NCBI GenBank assembly: GCA_007126855.1
Contig: SLAK01000325.1
Coordinates: 1 to 5,880 of the forward strand
Length of the DNA stretch: 5,880 bases
Reading direction: 5' to 3'
DNA from: Dehalococcoidia bacterium
GTDB taxonomy: Bacteria; Chloroflexota; Dehalococcoidia; Tepidiformales; Tepidiformaceae
Shown: positions 4,972-5,880 of the stretch, one piece after another
How the letters are laid out: every line of letters begins with the position of its first letter
Position numbering within the stretch: the first letter of the stretch is position 1
Notes under the pieces: model-generated
The model's database searches: none
What the model saw: only the letters and a program-made list of their open reading frames with translations
Told to the model about the DNA's origin: nothing
Translations under genes and position numbers: made by a program

Positions 4972-5475
4972 TCACGCGTGGATGGTTTCCTTCACCATCC
5001 GCACCATGTCCAGCTCCTCTTCGCTCAGCTCCGATGCGTCCTTCTTCATCTCGTCCTTCAACGGGAAGATGTGGACCGCGTCCCAGCCGCACACGTCTTC
5101 GCAAAGCCGGCAACCGGTGCACTTTTTCTCGTCCACCGTGCTTACGCCGAAGAAGTCGTCGATCCGCTCCGTGTGTTGCAGGCTCAGCGCATCGAAGGGA
5201 CAGATGTTAATGCACAGCTCGCACCCCGAGCCGATGCACTTCTCTTCGATCACTACCGCCTTTGGCCAGTCGTCCTTCTTGTACGACCGGCAGACGTCTC
5301 CCTCAGTGTCCAGGATCGCTTCCGGCGGGCAGACCACGCCGCACGCGCCGCAGTCGATGCACAGCGTCGGGTCGATCACATGCAGCTGGTTGCGCTCCCC
5401 CGTGATCGCGTTCGTCGGGCAGCGCTTCGTGCAGGCCGTACACCCGATGCACGTTTCGATAATTGAATATGGCAA
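4972..5475 (-). CDS. Ferredoxin-like protein with four 4Fe-4S binding motifs
   Basis: The 167-residue soluble product is a polyferredoxin, a cytoplasmic electron carrier or a redox subunit of a larger enzyme. It contains two tandem bacterial ferredoxin modules. Module one has C9xxC12xxC15xxxC19P and C39xxC42xxC45xxxC49P. Module two has C80x4C85xxC88xxxC92P and C119xxC122xxC125xxxC129. Three motifs are canonical CX2CX2CX3C; the third has one extra residue between the first two cysteines. Cys62 is an additional, unpaired cysteine. The C-terminal 35 residues are acidic and helical. I chose the TTG at 5475 because GGAG at 5488-5485 lies nine bases upstream and the product then starts MPYSIIETCIGC, a common ferredoxin N-terminus. 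A longer form from a TTG at 5562 would add 29 residues but has no clear ribosome binding site. It is downstream of a DUF402 gene. Its redox partner is unknown. Confidence 0.88.
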   Translation of the reverse strand: MPYSIIETCIGCTACTKRCPTNAITGERNQLHVIDPTLCIDCGACGVVCPPEAILDTEGDVCRSYKKDDWPKAVVIEEKCIGSGCELCINICPFDALSLQHTERIDDFFGVSTVDEKKCTGCRLCEDVCGWDAVHIFPLKDEMKKDASELSEEELDMVRMVKETIHA

Positions 5476-5574
5476 TGAACTAAACTCCGGCTTCGGTTCG
5501 TCGGAGACTGTTGCTCCTCGTTCTTCCCCCTCATGGTATCGGTCGAGCCCATTCCGCCGCAACGCAGCAAGCGC

Positions 5575-5880
5575 TCAAACCGGCCCCTGCGCCGCCAGCA
5601 CGCGTCCCAGCACTGCCGCCGGGTGCCCGTCGAAGGGCGTTGCACGCATTGCCACCAGCTCCCGTGCGCGCCGGATGCCGGCATGGGCAGCCGCGATAGC
5701 TTCCGCCGGATAACCCATCGCTGCGCGGTTCTTTTCGAAGTCGCCATGGTCTCGCTCGTAGCATTCGAAGCCCGGCGAAACGATCAGGTCAAGGTCAAGG
5801 TCGATGAACTCGATGTCCCGCCCGCTGATCATCGCCGGCAGCGCCGCATCACAGTGATACTCCAGCACCTCGCCCCGGGC
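5575..5880 (-). CDS. DUF402 domain protein, C-terminal part (N-terminus beyond the window)
   Basis: The frame is open to the right edge and ends in TGA at 5577-5575, leaving 101 residues visible. The visible part carries the DUF402 core: a YHCDAALPAMISGRD lead-in, then FIDLDLDLIVSP, the family's acidic strand with alternating Asp residues, then a DHGDFEKNRAAMGYP segment that matches the usual D/E-F-x-x-N...GYP pattern, and a helix through AAHAGIRRARELV. Characterised DUF402 proteins include nucleoside di/triphosphate phosphatases that use acidic residues to bind metal, and the domain also forms the C-terminal part of the FAU-1 ribonuclease. The exact activity here cannot be assigned. A GTG at 5868 could be read as a start, but family alignment from memory suggests the protein continues upstream. 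The gene is followed on the same strand by the ferredoxin gene, 12 or 99 bases away depending on that gene's start. Confidence 0.78.
   Translation of the reverse strand, partial: ARGEVLEYHCDAALPAMISGRDIEFIDLDLDLIVSPGFECYERDHGDFEKNRAAMGYPAEAIAAAHAGIRRARELVAMRATPFDGHPAAVLGRVLAAQGPV

Noticed and set aside
4982..5713. A 243-codon plus-strand frame opposite the ferredoxin gene
   Set aside because: The opposite strand has four ordered cysteine motifs and a terminator in the right orientation. The plus-strand frame is Ser-rich and lacks any motif.

Overview
The window is GC-rich bacterial DNA with few gaps. It carries flagellar assembly genes (fliS, flgM), a membrane-anchored class D/F-type sortase, a Tat-exported lipoprotein and a multi-cluster ferredoxin. 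This mix suggests a Gram-positive-like or monoderm lineage. The ferredoxin and the C-terminal DUF402 sequence look like those of Chloroflexota (Dehalococcoidia/Tepidiforma-like). That placement is inference from remembered family resemblance, and Actinobacteriota or another high-GC monoderm cannot be excluded.

Region 1 (1-1940, plus strand) is a flagellar and surface block. The last codons of an unidentified gene overlap fliS (60-470). fliS overlaps a small helical gene (467-802) whose position and size suggest a FliT/FlgN-type chaperone. After a 158-bp gap with possible RNA structure comes a sortase (961-1593), then an 8-bp-stem hairpin, then flgM (1653-1940), the anti-sigma-28 factor. A strong hairpin at 1995-2023 closes the block. 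FliS holds flagellin before export and FlgM holds sigma-28 until the hook is finished, so the block controls late flagellar assembly. Whether the sortase works on a filament or is a bystander cannot be told from here.

Region 2 (2037-4554) holds an OmpR-type winged-helix regulator with a degenerate receiver-like N-terminus (2096-2797, plus). Its leader is flanked by a 9-bp inverted repeat. The gene meets, tail to tail with a 4-bp overlap, an orphan family-5 (oligopeptide/nickel type) ABC substrate-binding lipoprotein (4554-2794, minus).

Region 3 (4605-5880) holds a pterin-4a-carbinolamine dehydratase (4605-4889, plus), divergent from the lipoprotein gene. It is followed by a hairpin placed between convergent genes. 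On the minus strand a four-cluster ferredoxin-like protein (4972-5475) lies downstream of the C-terminal part of a DUF402 protein that runs off the right edge.

There is no gene-free stretch longer than 300 bases. I see no tRNA, rRNA, CRISPR array, insertion sequence or phage gene, and no clear evidence for a new multi-gene system. The most notable features are the sortase inside the flagellar block, the receiver-like domain without a phospho-acceptor, the inverted repeats at 1607-1628 and 2037-2091, and the atypical third cysteine motif of the ferredoxin.
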